NCBI GenBank assembly: GCA_021432605.1
Contig: MU271151.1
Coordinates: 682,001 to 746,000 of the forward strand
Length of the DNA stretch: 64,000 bases
Source: Coniochaeta sp. PMI_546
Taxonomy: Eukaryota; Ascomycota; Sordariomycetes; Coniochaetales; Coniochaetaceae
Direction: 5' to 3'
A program made the position numbers and the translations under genes. Under the pieces are notes generated by a model that worked only from the letters and a program-made list of their open reading frames with translations, did no database searches and was not told the origin of the DNA. Shown here piece after piece: positions 12,217 to 24,194 of this stretch. The stretch's first letter is position 1. Every line of letters begins with the position of its first letter.

Positions 12217-14187
12217 TCACATATCGCTCCCAAGATGCTCCTCAACGACGGCCTTCATCACTGTCTCCGCCGACTTCGGATCCATCCTCTGCTCCGGACC
12301 CTTGCGCATCATCTTGCCGACCAAGAACATGAGCTTGCCCTGAGGATAGGCCTTGGTCTGCCCCATCTTGAACTTCTGGAAATCCTTCAGCACTTTCTCT
12401 TCGCCTTCGAGCACACCCCGAGCAAGGTCTCTGTACTCCTTGTCGGTCAACTCTCTGAACCAGAGATCCAGCTTCTCGATGGCAAGCTTGACGTTCTCAA
12501 ACAGCCTTGCATCGGTGGGACCGATATCGCCGCGAAAGACCGCCCACAACAAGTCCTTTGCCACATTGGCGGTGATGCGTCGCTGGTCAAGATAGAACAG
12601 AATCTCTGCGAGCGACTCCGCAGGGATAGCACAGTCCCCGGTCGGGGTAAAGTAGAGCTCTTTCCCCGGGCTGCCCGATTCCGTGTCCTTCGCGACAGAA
12701 AGCTTGCCAAGTTCGTGAAGGCACCAGTTGGCCACAAGAATGGCATGATGCGGGCCAGCCGTAACTGTGGGAGATTCCTCCCGTAGGCGCCTCTCCAGCG
12801 CGTCCAGAACGCCGTAGAAGTACTCGATACGGCCGCCGTTGTCTAGCAGCATGAGAGATATCGCATCCTTGGAGCTCAGCCCATACCTAGAGACCAAATC
12901 CTCGATTTCCGCATCCGGCAAGACTCCCATAGACGCCCTCAGATGCTCGACCAGGTCCTCGCCAATGACGAGAGGGCCCAGGTCGGGATCCGGCATGTAG
13001 CGATAGTCCACCTCGCCTTCCTTGCCGCGCAGCCGCCGCGTCTCGGTGCTACCGAGCGACCAGCCTCGCGTCTCGCCCTCCACCGCGCCGCCTTGCTCGA
13101 GGAGGGCGATCTGACGGTCCCGCTCGGCAATGACGGCATCTTCCACGGCCTTGAAACTGCTCAGGTTCTTGATCTCCGTCCGCGTGCCGAGCGTCTGGGA
13201 GCCGCCGTCGGTGCGCCGGACGGAGACATTGACATCGGCACGCAGGCCGCCGGATTCCATGCCGAGCACACATGAGTCGACCGCGTTCAGGAGGAGCTGC
13301 ACTTTCCGCACGAAGGCCGCGGCCGTGGCTGGGTGGTGGATGTCTGGGTGGGTGATGATCTCGATCAGCGGGACGCCTACCCGGTTGAAGTCCAGCCAGT
13401 GTATCTCGCCCGGCTGAGAGATAGTTTTGGCGGTGTCCTGCTCCATCTGCACCTGTTTGATGCCCACCGTGACGCTCTCTCCGTCCTCGGGGGCTATCCC
13501 GTCTCTAGGGTAGAGCGTGATATGTCCGGCCTTCGCGAATGGCTCGTAGTACTGAGTGATCTGATATCCAGACGGCTGGTCCCAGTGGAAGTAATGCTTA
13601 CGGTCAAACCTGCTTGTGGGCTGGATGTCACAGTTCAACGCCAAGGCAGCTCTCACGGCGGGGATGAGAGTCTCCTTCTGGAATATTGGCTGGGAACCGG
13701 GCATGGAGAGATCAAAGAGAGCAACATTTGTGTTGGGTGCATCATCAAAGGATGTGGCTGCCGATGAAAAGAGCTTCCGTGGTGTGTTGAGCTGGGCGTG
13801 GATCTCTATGCCGACAGTGAGTTCCCATCCCGGCACGGTCTGATTGTCGGCTTTTGCCTTCTTTTTCTTTCCTGACGCCTTGAGCGCCTTAGCCTGGTCC
13901 TTGAGCTGCTTCCGGAGCGGCACCGGTGGAGCAGCATTGGTAGTAGTCGCATCTTGAGATGAGTTCACAGCGTCAAGCTTTGCCGATGTCTGGAATGTCC
14001 GTGAGAGCTTCAGAGAGCTTGAGGCCAGGCTTGACGATGATGTGACATGTGGTCTGGCACGGAGACATCCCGCTCTCTTGATATGTCCCTGCAAGAGGTA
14101 TTTGCTGAGCTCGGATACTGGTATGCGTGCCATCTTAGTAGGTACCTTCGCGTGGTAGCGATGGAAGGAGCTTGACATGAGGTCCAA
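12217..14187 (-). CDS. PET112: Glutamyl-tRNA(Gln) amidotransferase subunit B, mitochondrial
   Basis: GatB subunit of the mitochondrial GatFAB/GatCAB amidotransferase, which turns Glu-tRNA(Gln) into Gln-tRNA(Gln). A single exon of 656 codons. The first 120 residues are basic and Ser/Ala-rich, as in a mitochondrial presequence. The catalytic core begins at GWELTVGIEIHAQL and includes RKHYFHWDQPSGYQITQY, GVPLIEIITHPD and DYRYMPDPDLGPL, all signature blocks of GatB. The C-terminal YqeY-like helical tail ends the protein. Starts at 14187, 14178 or 14133 (MARIPVSEL) are all possible; the last would give the most typical presequence. The gene is divergent from the AMSH gene, with 396 bp between the starts. 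Confidence 0.95.
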   Translation of the reverse strand: MDLMSSSFHRYHAKVPTKMARIPVSELSKYLLQGHIKRAGCLRARPHVTSSSSLASSSLKLSRTFQTSAKLDAVNSSQDATTTNAAPPVPLRKQLKDQAKALKASGKKKKAKADNQTVPGWELTVGIEIHAQLNTPRKLFSSAATSFDDAPNTNVALFDLSMPGSQPIFQKETLIPAVRAALALNCDIQPTSRFDRKHYFHWDQPSGYQITQYYEPFAKAGHITLYPRDGIAPEDGESVTVGIKQVQMEQDTAKTISQPGEIHWLDFNRVGVPLIEIITHPDIHHPATAAAFVRKVQLLLNAVDSCVLGMESGGLRADVNVSVRRTDGGSQTLGTRTEIKNLSSFKAVEDAVIAERDRQIALLEQGGAVEGETRGWSLGSTETRRLRGKEGEVDYRYMPDPDLGPLVIGEDLVEHLRASMGVLPDAEIEDLVSRYGLSSKDAISLMLLDNGGRIEYFYGVLDALERRLREESPTVTAGPHHAILVANWCLHELGKLSVAKDTESGSPGKELYFTPTGDCAIPAESLAEILFYLDQRRITANVAKDLLWAVFRGDIGPTDARLFENVKLAIEKLDLWFRELTDKEYRDLARGVLEGEEKVLKDFQKFKMGQTKAYPQGKLMFLVGKMMRKGPEQRMDPKSAETVMKAVVEEHLGSDM

Positions 14188-14583
14188 ATCATCCAGAGTG
14201 AAAAAGGAGCTTCAAAGGGCCCGTGCACTGCAACCCCTGTCAGGCACCCTTGTGGTCGGTCGGCAGCGGCTTACCAGGTACCAGGTACGTACCTCTGCTG
14301 GTGGGGCATATGACCCCGCGCCCCACCAGACCCGTGCCGGGTTCCTTAGCTTTCGCCGGCGACTTTGGTTTGACATCTCCAAACGACGCGACTTCGTCAT
14401 CACCGTCAAGGCAGCTGTATTATGGATTTTCTCGCGCAGCTACAAAAGAAGGGGATGATATGCGCTTGATTGCTTTGCTATAGCTTTTGCAAAACTAGCT
14501 TCTGTCCTTGTTTCATCGGCCTTAAGCGTTACAACGACTGATTGTTGGGGGTGCTATCCCGCCGACACCGAGTTCCGGCAACA

Positions 14584-16416
14584 ATGGACGCCTCAGACGA
14601 TCAGCGTCCCTCACGACCCTTAAGTGTAAAGGAGATCGATGAGCAGGCGAATGATTACCAATGGAATCCGACAATACCGTTCAAATACTGGGTGCGCGCG
14701 GCGGAGACCATCTACCTCGAGGTACGATACCTGATTTATTCCCCATTCATTCATCTCTCCAATTGTTCTGAGAATCTCCCACTGACTTGCCGTCTGACAC
14801 CAGGGCCGCAGCTACTTAGGCGAGGGCAACTATGCAAACGCATATATGCTCTATCTCCGACACTCCTTGCTCGTCTTCAACCATCTCAGCAAGCATCCCG
14901 AGGCGAAGCTGCCAGAGTCCAAGGCGGCCCTCCGCCCTTTGCTGAAACGAATGCCTGCCATCATAAAGCAGATGGAGGAGCTGAAACCTCACGTCAACAA
15001 AGCCTATGAAGAGTGGCTCAAGATCAGCGCGGCGCAGAGAGACACTCGCGAATCGAAGAGGCCTATATCAGCATACCAGAAGTATGCTGCCACCGATCCA
15101 GCCCTATCTTGGAACACGACATCAAGAGCAAGGCTCCTAGATGCCGGGCAACACCAGGAACTTGCTGTGGACCTAGCAAAGAAGGAGATCCGTCGACGGG
15201 ACGCGGCTAGAAAGGCAACTCGCCAGGCAGGCATATCTGATGAAGAGGAGCAAGCGCGCCGGACTGCTGGACTCTGGGACGACTGGGACACCGGATCATC
15301 TGCAAGCATTGCAGTGGACTCTAGGATCTCCGATGAGCAGGATCTACGCAGACAGATGGAGGCTGCCCGACGGATGGCCGGTCCTGGCGTGGCCCACGGT
15401 GGCCGGGACGAGCGGACCCACGCCCAACATGGTTCCAGATCGGACACGCCCTCTGCAAAGACATACCACTACCCTACCATCTCGAAATCAACACCGCTAC
15501 AATACGACCCCCACGGCTTCGAGGTGCTCAGAGAACCCAGCAGAGTGCCGCCTCCCCGGCCCTCCAAGGAGTCTATACCCCCGTCAGAATCCTACCTCTA
15601 TGACGCCGCGCCACCAGCCGTTCCGCGAAAGGAACTTGCCCAACCACCGCCGTACTCGGCTCTTTCTGAGGACATATACACCCCGGACATTCCAGAACTA
15701 CCGCCAAAGACCGTCGACGCGCCCGCTAAGAAAGAGCGTCTCACATTCAAGCCGGCCGCCTACCTCGAGAACGGCAAGCCAATCCGCCCCGTATTCCTGC
15801 CCGACAGACTGCGCCGGACCTTCCTCGACATCGCCTCGGAAAACACCCGGAAGGGTCTCGAGATGTGCGGGATCCTGTGCGGCACCCTCGTCAACAACGC
15901 CCTCTTCATCTCGTGCCTGCTCATCCCGGAGCAGAAGTGCACCTCCGACACCTGCGAGACGGAGAACGAGTCGGCCATGCTGGACTTCTGCATCAACCAA
16001 GACCTCCTCATGCTGGGCTGGATACACACCCACCCCACCCAGACGTGCTTCATGAGCTCGCGCGACCTGCACACCCAGGCCGGATACCAGGTCATGATGC
16101 CCGAGAGTATAGCCATCGTCTGCGCACCGCGGCATACTCCTTCGTATGTTCTCTTCCCTTCCTTTTACCCCCCATGCGATACTCATCAGCTCACGACATA
16201 TGCTAACCTTGCTCTCTTTCTCTCTCTAGATGGGGCATCTTCCGCCTAACCGACCCCCCGGGCCTCCCCCACGTGCTGCACTGCAACCACACCGACACCT
16301 TCCACCAGCACTCGATCGACAACATCTACACCGACGCCGGGAACCCGCCGGGCCACGTCTACGAGACCTCGAGCCTCGAGTTCTCGGTCCACGACCTACG
16401 GCCGAAGCAGCGATAG
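14584..16416 (+). CDS. sst2: AMSH/Sst2-like JAMM deubiquitinase
   Basis: Endosome-associated zinc protease that cleaves Lys63-linked ubiquitin chains on ESCRT cargo. It has 554 codons from exons 14584-14721, 14804-16143 and 16230-16416. An N-terminal USP8-dimerisation/MIT-like helical domain (about 10-140; TIPFKYWVRAAETIY, NAYMLYLRHSLL) is followed by a charged, then Pro-rich linker (about 150-330), then the MPN+ domain. JAMM residues are all present: Glu399 (LEMCGILCG), His454 and His456 (GWIHTHPTQT), Ser464 and Asp467. The AMSH-specific insertion (SDTCETENE) and the MMPESIAIVCAP block, which position K63 chains, are also there. The gene symbol follows fission yeast. It shares a short divergent promoter with GatB. 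Confidence 0.95.
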
Positions 16417-16933
16417 CGTGGCTTCTTCTCGCCTTCGTACTGGCTCTCGCTGGTGATTGGCAGGGTGTCTTCTCCGTGGTGATAGCGTCGTCAGGGGCCA
16501 AGACATGGGGAGATCGGTTGCTGTGCCTGCCTAACTGGTAATCACGTGTTCTTTCTTTTTGCTGCTTTAGGTTTCCGGCTGGTTTTGATTCGGTGACGTT
16601 GGAGGCGGTAAGAACAGAACGGAATTGGGCTGGATTTTAGACCGTCGATATGGCTTAGGGGATGGGTACTGCAGGTGTAAGCATAGCAGGAGGCGTTCTG
16701 GCTGGATGAAACGGCGCGAGGGCTTTGCGTTTGAAACTTCATGATGTCTGTTACTACTGGCGATTAAATGCATAGATCGAGGTGGTCACTGTTACAATGG
16801 GCTGCTGCTTGATGTTGAAAATGCACTTGTTATTCGGTTCTCTGGTATGCCGACTACACCTTGACTTCCTCTCCAATGGGCGGCGCGTAGAAGCGCAGGC
16901 ATAATAATGACGCACACCCCAGTCCGTAAAACT
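16417..16933. other. Convergent 3' intergenic region
   Basis: This 517-bp stretch separates the converging AMSH and P450 3' ends. It is expected to hold both polyadenylation regions. I see no gene, repeat or structured element. Confidence 0.5.
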
Positions 16934-18909
16934 TCACTGCCGCTCCCTGACACTGACCATGAGCGGATCACGCATCCTGGCGAAGAAGTACGACTTGGAC
17001 ACAGGCACCTCAAGCGGCTTCTCCTTGTGCACCTCGACGTCGAAGAACAGGAGGAGCGTGCCGACAAGTTTGATCAGCTAACCAGGTCCCAAAATGTCAG
17101 CTTCCGAACGATTACATAGCAAAGGGCGAACGAGGAGCAAAACTTACCTCCAGCATAGCCACGTTCTTGCCAATGCACATTCTCGCTGTTGGACAAGGGG
17201 GTTTCGTTAGCATGGGATGGTCACACTCGTAACGAGGGAAGGAAAAATAAAAGGGTCAGAGATAATGGCTTACACCCAACCCCAAACGGAATCCAGTACT
17301 TCATCATATCCTCCGGGCTCAGCGGCCGCCCGTCCGGGGCGACGGCGCCCTCCATCCACCGCTCGGGGACGTACCTTCCCGCGTCGACCCCGAAGGTGTC
17401 GCGGTCCAGGTGCACGGGCACGGCGGACATGCCCACCGTGGTGCCGCCGGGGAAGAACCGGCCGGCCACCACGCGGCCGCCCGCGGGCACGTAGCGCGGG
17501 AGGTTGATGGTCGCCGGCGGCGTCAGGCGGAGGGACTCCTTGATGCAGGCCTGCAGGTAGGGGAGGCGGCCGAGCTCGGCGTATGTGGGTGGCTCGTCGT
17601 CGGTCGGGCGCCGGGAGGGGAAGGCGGTGCGGAGCTCCGAGACGAGCTTTTGGTGCACGGCCGGGTGGGTTAGGATGTGGTGGAAGGTGTAGCTTAGGGC
17701 TGAGGAGGTGGAGTCTGAGCCGGCGACGCTGGAGGGAGGGGTGTTTTGTTAGGATGGGTAGAGGTTGGGTGGGTCATGGGTCAAGGGAGTTTGCGGCTTA
17801 CATGCTTGAGAAGGCTTCGGTGCGGAGGTCGATGGGGTCGAGCTTCTCGTCTGTCACTGGGTCTGTGGCCTCGATCAGACGGCCGAGGAGGTCCTTGCGG
17901 TCGGAGACCTTGTGGCGGCGGCGCTCGACGCGCGATTGGGTGAGCTCTTTCAGCCGCTCGCGTCCGGCCTGTAAGCTCTGCAGCCAGGGGATAGGGAGAT
18001 TCCACTTCGTGTACCGGAGCAGCCACGGCATCATTCCCATGGTGGAGCCGAACTCCATCTGGTTCTCGATCAAGCGGATATGCTCATCTTCGATGCCTGA
18101 CTCGAGCATTCCAAAGCCTTCGCTGAAAGCCTGTATACGACGGAGTTAGCCTGGTCCAAGCTACAGGTCGGGGTATCAGGGCGGTTCCGTTACTCACAAG
18201 CTCACCAATGACATCAAAGGCAAAGAAGTGGCACCATTTCCCCAGGTTGATCGCCTCCCCGGTGCGGGAGAACTCCTTCATCTTGTTTATGAAGAGCTGG
18301 ACGCGTTCCTGCACAAACTTCTCCATTGCCTGGAGGGCGTTCATGGAGTAGCCATGTGACACGATCCGCTTGCGCTTGGCGTGCAGATGGGGATCTCTCT
18401 GGCCGAATATGGTGGGCCGGAAAGCAGTAAACGGGCTTGGGGTGGGAACTCCTAGTCAATATCGTCGGGCAAATGCTAAACAGAGGGTACACTCACTCAT
18501 AGTAATCCGTCTGGGCACGGCATTGTTAGCACGCGTGAGCGGAGTTGAGCAGGAGGATATGGCTCACCTTCAGAAAGTCCCTTCCTTGGGTCGTGCTGTA
18601 GATCTCTCGGATGGCCGTCTTGTCGGAGATGATGACTTCGTTCGGAGCGATGCGCACAATCGGGCCATATTCTTGGTGTAAGTCGACGATCGTCTCGTGG
18701 AAGTTGCCCTTGGTCAGTTGATAGAGCTTCCAAGCTGGCGAGAGCGACGCCCAGAACGGTCCGTTGACTTTGGCAAGCGGAGAGAAGAAGCGTTGGTAGA
18801 GGATGTAGATAAGCACGAAAGTCGACGATGCGGCGAGGCTCACGACGAGGACGCGCTGTGCAGGCCCTCCGGCTAGCCAAGCCTGGAGCCATGTCTTAGC
18901 GTCCATCAT
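16934..18909 (-). CDS. Cytochrome P450 monooxygenase (first)
   Basis: Membrane-anchored haem monooxygenase, 519 codons in seven exons: 18909-18568, 18510-18497, 18435-18198, 18130-17802, 17728-17274, 17185-17148 and 17077-16934. The second exon is 14 nt and joins GRDFLK-TDYYD-PFTAF in frame, using a CCAAG acceptor. An N-terminal TM anchor lies at about 18-40. I-helix AGSDSTS at 310-316, ExxR at 372-375 (ESLR), and the haem loop FGVGSRMCIG with Cys463 are intact. The sequence resembles the pisatin-demethylase/benzoate-hydroxylase-like group, but the substrate cannot be assigned. It lies downstream of a Zn2Cys6 regulator on the same strand, suggesting a shared pathway. MM at the start gives two adjacent ATGs. 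Confidence 0.9.
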
Positions 18910-19289
18910 GTTAGTTCAGTGAAGGTGCGTGAAGCAGTCGGTTAGCTGCCGTAGCTGAGCGCTCTCGTCGGTGGTTACATCACTGAGGTGAGGATCGAGA
19001 GCATATCTAAGTACTACGTGTGTAGTTGGTGACAAACATAGCGCGTCGGCTTACATCCGCGGCCCCGTTCCGCAGCGTGCGGGGGTCGGGAAACATGGGG
19101 TCGGTATCATGGGGTCAATCGGCAGATGTTCCCCAGATTTTCGCGTCTAATCTAGGCTCACCACAGTCATGTGACTTGTGTGGTGGAGAGACAGCCGGAC
19201 CGCGCTGCGACAGCCGGGAGTATAATGATATTGTCGGCAGTCAGGGGTCGTCGTCGGTTGATCGGGTCCGTCCATCAACAGGGTCGTCG
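18910..19289. other. P450 promoter region
   Basis: A 380-bp spacer between the regulator 3' end and the P450 start. It contains one CCGCGG palindrome (19057-19062), the type of CGG-containing site that Zn2Cys6 dimers bind. The hexamer is common by chance in DNA of this composition, so the significance is weak. Confidence 0.3.
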
Positions 19290-21700
19290 TTAGTAAGGTG
19301 TACCAAACACCGACCAATCGGTGGACAACAGGTCCCGCGGAAGACCTGTTCCGAACAGCAAATCGTTGTTGAAATCGAGCAGCCCTGAATCATCAAACAT
19401 CGGCAGGTCGTTGAGCGAGCTGTACAGCCCTTGTTGGTCTTGGTTGTTTGGGAGCCGTGACGGCATGCCGGTGTCGTCGGCCCTTGGGGAAGTCGGGGGT
19501 GCGTCTTCTTGGCCCCGCGAGTGCTGCGAAGTCTTTGTAGATATCGAGTCGGTAGATGGTGCCGTCCTGATACGCTCCAACATAGCCACATACCGTGCTG
19601 CCAGGGTGCTGACCCGGCTTGCAGCCTTCAGGTACTCCATTCCCAGTTCCAAGGCACTGTCCTGGCCTCGGGTCTCGCCGAGGCACTCGAGCTTGGTCTT
19701 GTCCATCGCTTGGAGCGACAGGAGGACGCCCATGGACGTGAAGACATCTGGGTGTGTCAGTGGCCGGGCAAGACGAGCAAGATAAAGTACCTACAATGCA
19801 GATTATACCACATGGAGTTAAACAAGCGGCGGCGGTGGATGACTTCGATAACTTCGCGAGCAGTTGCGACGCAAGACCGACATGAGGCAATGACAACAGC
19901 TCTTTGGAAAGGGTCATCGATGTCATGTTTGCAGAATAGCAGAAATGCTTGCCGGTGAGTAAGAAAGCGGAGATTTAGATATCTGTACTAGAGTTAGCAT
20001 CGTCATTCGCTACGATATTGCCAATGATGTAATCCACCTCAAGTAGAGCACGTTACGCTGGAGTTCAAACTCTGGGCCGTCCGAAACATCCGGCCTCTCT
20101 TTAAGATGAGCAGGAGCGTTGTTCCACCAAGACAGTACTTCGCCGTCAAGCATGACGGTTTGTCCTATCACGTGCGAGTTCGTAGAACTTTGTTGCGATG
20201 GCGACTTATCCGGATCCTTTGCACTGTGATTAATGGGTCGATAGAGCTCATGCAGCACCTTCTCAATGAGCCTTCCTTGCTGTATGGTATGGTTGAAGAA
20301 CATCATCAGAGAAGGTCGGTAGTCTGGTTGCCTGGGTGCTATAAGATCCTGGCTGATGTACTGGTCGTCGACGTTGAGGGGCAGATCCACATCAAAAGCG
20401 GTCGCACTCAAGATAGAGGGTGGCCGACCAAGTTTCATGCTCAATGTCCGATCGATCATGAAGCAGCCGAACCAGACTCTCTTTCGGACCTCTCTCTCGA
20501 TTGTCGTCAAGGATTCCGACGCAGGAGGGTTGAAATGAAGCCCTAAACTGATTGCTGTGCGTGTCATCAGACCGACGAGGCTCCAACACTGGTTCAGCTC
20601 CAAGGTGCTCTGCAAATATTGACACATGAGCAGGAGGGACTGCACCAGCTCGAGGCTCTCTTGCCGAAACATCTGAGCGAACACGATACGCTTTGCCTTG
20701 TCCACAAAGTCTGCGGCCATGCCGACGGCCTCGGTCTCAGAGAGCGACTTGCAGAACTCAGCCCCGTGAGCGAACACCATGTAAAGTAGTGCAATGGAGA
20801 CTGGCCGAGACTCAGCGAGGCTTTCCGGATCTTGACGAAGGTAGATGCGTTCGTAGTCCAGACGGAAGGTCTGCTCGTGGACAAATGGATATAAGCGATG
20901 GACGCGGGCAAAGTACGCGTCGAGGAGGCTATCAGCCAGCTGCTTGGGGGGCAGGTCGTAGGATCCGTTGTTCTCTCTCGGTGTCAGACCTGCTGTTTCG
21001 GCTTTTGAGGTGTCCGCGGTCCGATTGCTAGATAAGCGCCTCCGTTTATTGCGGTGGTGGTCGGTCCTCCTGTGCTGCAGTCGAGACCCAGACTGCACGT
21101 TCGACACAAATGCGAATGACGATGACTCTCCGAAGAACCCGTCTGGTTCTGGTGAGTCCGACTCTGAAGCTACGGGGCCAGATTGGTCCTCTGTGCTTGT
21201 AATCCTTGGAATATTGGGAGAGTCGCCTACATAAGCAGTGGAAGTCTGCGCAGACGAAGGAGTGACGTTGTTGTGAGACTCGGAGATTTGTTCCGAGGCT
21301 CTCAGAAGGGCTCCCAAACCTGAATGATCATCACCGCTCCCGGCATCGATCATGCTCTCCACAGTGCATCGTCCAGAGGGCTGGGCATGGCCATGCTCGA
21401 GATCCACTGCCTCTACGCTCTCACGAAGTTTGGCCTTCATCAAAGTCTTGAGTCTGTCGGCATGGGTCAGCGGAGAAGACGTATGTACAGAAAGTCGGTC
21501 TATTTATACTCTTCTACGGTGAGCCTCTCCACTACTGGGAGCGGATACTCGCAGGTAATGCTTCGACCGAGACAAGCCATACAATTCGGTCGAAGACCAT
21601 CGCATCTGTGTTTTCGTTTCCGACATGGCGTGCAGGCTTTGCCTGACGGTAGCCTAGGTTTGACGAAGGCAGGGCTGTCCATGGCATTTCCGTGAGACAC
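19290..21700 (-). CDS. Zn2Cys6 fungal-specific transcription factor
   Basis: Nuclear binuclear-zinc-cluster regulator of 750 codons. Exons: 21700-21510, 21453-20038, 19982-19795 and 19747-19290. The cluster CX2CX6CX6CX2CX6C (ACTPCRKRKHRC...CMACLGRSITC) lies at about 22-50. A short linker and a probable dimerising helix across the first intron (VERLTVEE-LKTLMKAKL) follow. The middle is acidic and Ser-rich (about 90-170). The Fungal_trans domain begins near LLDAYFARVHRLYPFVHEQ and includes RKRVWFGCFMIDRTLSMKLGRP. The C-terminus is acidic and aromatic (LPMFDDSGLLDFNNDLLFG), like an activation region. It sits between a P450 and an exporter in the same orientation, so a pathway-specific role is the simplest reading. 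An ATG at 21682 is an alternative start. Confidence 0.92.
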
Positions 21701-21782
21701 AGGTTTGGCTGTCCAGTGTCAAAATCTACAAGTCATCCGTTGGGGCCGGTTTAGGGACGGTGAAAGGGAGTTGAGGTTGGCT

Positions 21783-21824
21783 GATTACGGTACTGTCAAG
21801 TCCACACGTCCAGTGGTTACGGTA
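21783..21824. promoter_or_regulatory. Paired GRTTACGGTA motifs upstream of the regulator
   Basis: GATTACGGTA at 21783-21792 and GGTTACGGTA at 21815-21824 are spaced 32 bp, about three helical turns, and end about 85-125 bp upstream of the regulator start. The same decamer occurs inverted at 28141-28150 upstream of the multicopper oxidase. This would fit an autoregulated, cluster-wide site, but binding is not shown. Confidence 0.35.
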
Positions 21825-22073
21825 CACTAAAATCCGACTTATCTGTTGGCAGGGTTCCCCGCATCCCGGCCTGTACAGAAGAGGGCTAGCGTCATGCAGC
21901 GGTTGTGGAGAAGCATTGTTTGGATTGACTTCCGACTTTGCAATTGATTGACTGACTTGATTAACCAGGTTACTTGACCAAGGTACCTTACGTGTACTGT
22001 GGTATATTTCCATATGAGACACAAATATTACACAATTACTGCACGCCTGTCTAGGTATATCACAGGAAAATAA

Positions 22074-23826
22074 TCAGATATCCTTGTGGAACTGCGGCTG
22101 TCCCAACCTGGCCCTCCATGCCTCACCCTTGAACATCAACACCACCACTCCAAGCGACGTCAAAGCCGTGATCAGCGCGAGCGTGATCCACGCCCAGTCA
22201 ATGCCGATCTTGTTGGCGAACGGAATACTGAACAATATCTTGATTAGCAACGGTAAATATCAGGCGAATGGGTCACGTATACTCACGCATAGAATCCCAT
22301 GGGGAAGGCAAAGACCTGTCTTCCGAAGTTGTAGAGACTTCCGATCTCACCAGACTGCGGCTTGTAGCAGTCACTACAGTAGGCATAGCACACGGTGGTG
22401 ACGAGCTGCAGCCCAAAGCTCGAAATCGCCATGCCCATCACCGGTCCGATCCAGTGGGTCTGTTTCTGGAGGCAGACACCATAGATGATGATGCCGGCCG
22501 GACAGAGCAGCAAGCTTCCTAAAATGGCCGGCAGACGGGCCTCTGGCTTCCGGTGACCGCCGTGGGTCTTTGCATATCTGTACACGAACCAATCAGACAG
22601 AGGTCCGGATAGGAACTCGCCCAGTCCGGATCCGATGAGGAGAGGGAGGCCGAGCATAAGTCCGATGATGCCAGTATCGAAGTGATAGATCTTGGTGAAC
22701 AAGATGGCGACGGTGACGGCCGGAAGGATGCTGGAGAATGCGAAGGAGACGATATAGTAAATGAAGGTCAGGGTTACGGAGGGATACTTCAGCATCTCAA
22801 ATGGGCGGACGAAGGCCCTGAGTGTCAGCTTCCGGTCGAGCAATGCATTCCTCCGGAAGCTGAAAAGCATCTGGAAGTACGTGCGCTCTTTGTGTTCGGC
22901 GAGATTCTTTTCAGAACGCGAGAACAGCGTCTCCGGAAAGGCAAAGATCATCACGACAAATGCAGCTGAAGTGATGATGGCCGGGAGGTAGTAGCACCAC
23001 CGCACGCCGGCGCGCTGTGCCAGGTAGCCCCCGATGACCGGTGCGACATGTGCACCGTTGGTGAGGAACACTGTCCACACACCCATCTTGGTGCCCCTCT
23101 GACAAAAGCCAAGGTTAGCTATGCATCCGCTTCTGGTTGCCCGTGATGGAACACGTACCTCATGCAAGAAGAATATGTCGTTCACAGTTGCAACACCAAT
23201 ACTCATGGCCGATCCCATTCCAATACCGGAGAATGCACGAGCGACTAGGAGTGTCGACCACGTCTTCGCGACACCGCTTCCGATTGTCGCGACGATACCG
23301 ATCAGGGTGCTGAGTATGTAGATAGGGCGACGGCCGTATACGTTGGCCAGCGGAGTCCAGAAGAGAGGTGCAACACCGACGGCAACGATCACTGTCGTTG
23401 TCTGGTACGGCCCGTCGGTCACCGGGACACCGTACAGTTTAGTCAGGGGAACTAAGGCCGGATTCACCACAGCAGAATTGAAAGGACCCAAGAGGGCCAG
23501 GAAGGAGACCTGGAGGAGTACGACCCATTTGAACCACTGTGGCCAGTTCTGTGTTGCACCATGTCCACGTCAGCACTATGTATCATCTACATGTCACGGT
23601 CATTGGTGGAGAAGGCTGTCGAGAATCTTACCAAGGGGTCATCTTTGAAGTGAGTTGGTTGGGGTATAAGCACCAGTCCATGTCGATCCGTGCGTGGAGC
23701 GACCTCTTCCTTCTCAGGGGGATCTGTCTCAGTAATCGCGTTTGGCCAGACCTCTTCATGGGCGGACTCAACCTGTTGGTCGTGATGCTTGGACTCGTCG
23801 TCCCGTGCTGACTGCATTGCCGCCAT
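22074..23826 (-). CDS. MFS drug:H+ antiporter (DHA1-type exporter)
   Basis: Twelve-helix exporter of 516 codons from exons 23826-23632, 23548-23159, 23098-22287 and 22227-22074. A hydrophilic N-terminus (about 1-65) carries NWPQWFKWVV before TM1. Motif A appears as PLANVYGRRPIYI between TM2 and TM3. The exchanger-type helix in the N-half (RAFSGIGMGSAMSIGVATVND) and the central loop with FPETLFSR fit DHA1 members, which pump xenobiotics or pathway products. YCSDCYKPQSGEIGSL and FGRQVFAFPMGFYA near the end match the fungal subgroup. It is divergent from a decarboxylase-like gene with 368 bp between starts, so it may export the compound handled by that gene group, which is inference. The start at 23826 is chosen because upstream codons look non-coding. 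Confidence 0.9.
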
Positions 23827-24194
23827 GTTGTCGATGCAAAAGAAAGGTACCGACTGGCTGGGTGAGAATCTGGGGTAGATGCAGTGCCACCCCCAGAGTG
23901 CTAAATCCGGGGTAGCAGTGGGCTTCTTAAACCGGATTGGCGATCTTAGTGGCGGACTTGAGCCGCGGGTCGACTCCGCGGATGGAATGCCGGACACTAA
24001 TGCGGACAAGCTAGCACCACAGAGGACGCCGGCGGGCTTCCGATGCTTATCTTACAAGTCGCCAAGATTCTCCAACTTCAATTGAACTCCTCCAAATATT
24101 TACTTTCCGCTCGTGATCCGACGTTGGCTGGTTGTTTCGTCACTGCGTCGTCTTGATCCTCGTATTCATTCCATACGTACCTCCACCGCCCAAA
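23827..24194. promoter_or_regulatory. Bidirectional promoter, exporter/decarboxylase
   Basis: A 368-bp region between divergent starts. It carries two CCGCGG palindromes 13 bp apart (23963-23968 and 23976-23981) and several further CCGG/CGG triplets between 23908 and 24030, a density that would suit Zn2Cys6 binding. No TATA box is evident in either direction. Shared control of both genes is inferred from the layout. Confidence 0.35.

Noticed and set aside
18436-18496. Nearer acceptor CTAG at about 18446-18449 for the second P450-1 intron
   Set aside because: It puts the following exon in the wrong frame. The CCAAG acceptor at 18436 restores the conserved PFTAF block.
19057-23981. CCGCGG hexamers as a cluster operator
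   Set aside because: They occur before P450-1 and twice between exporter and decarboxylase, but a 6-bp GC palindrome is too common to support a claim.
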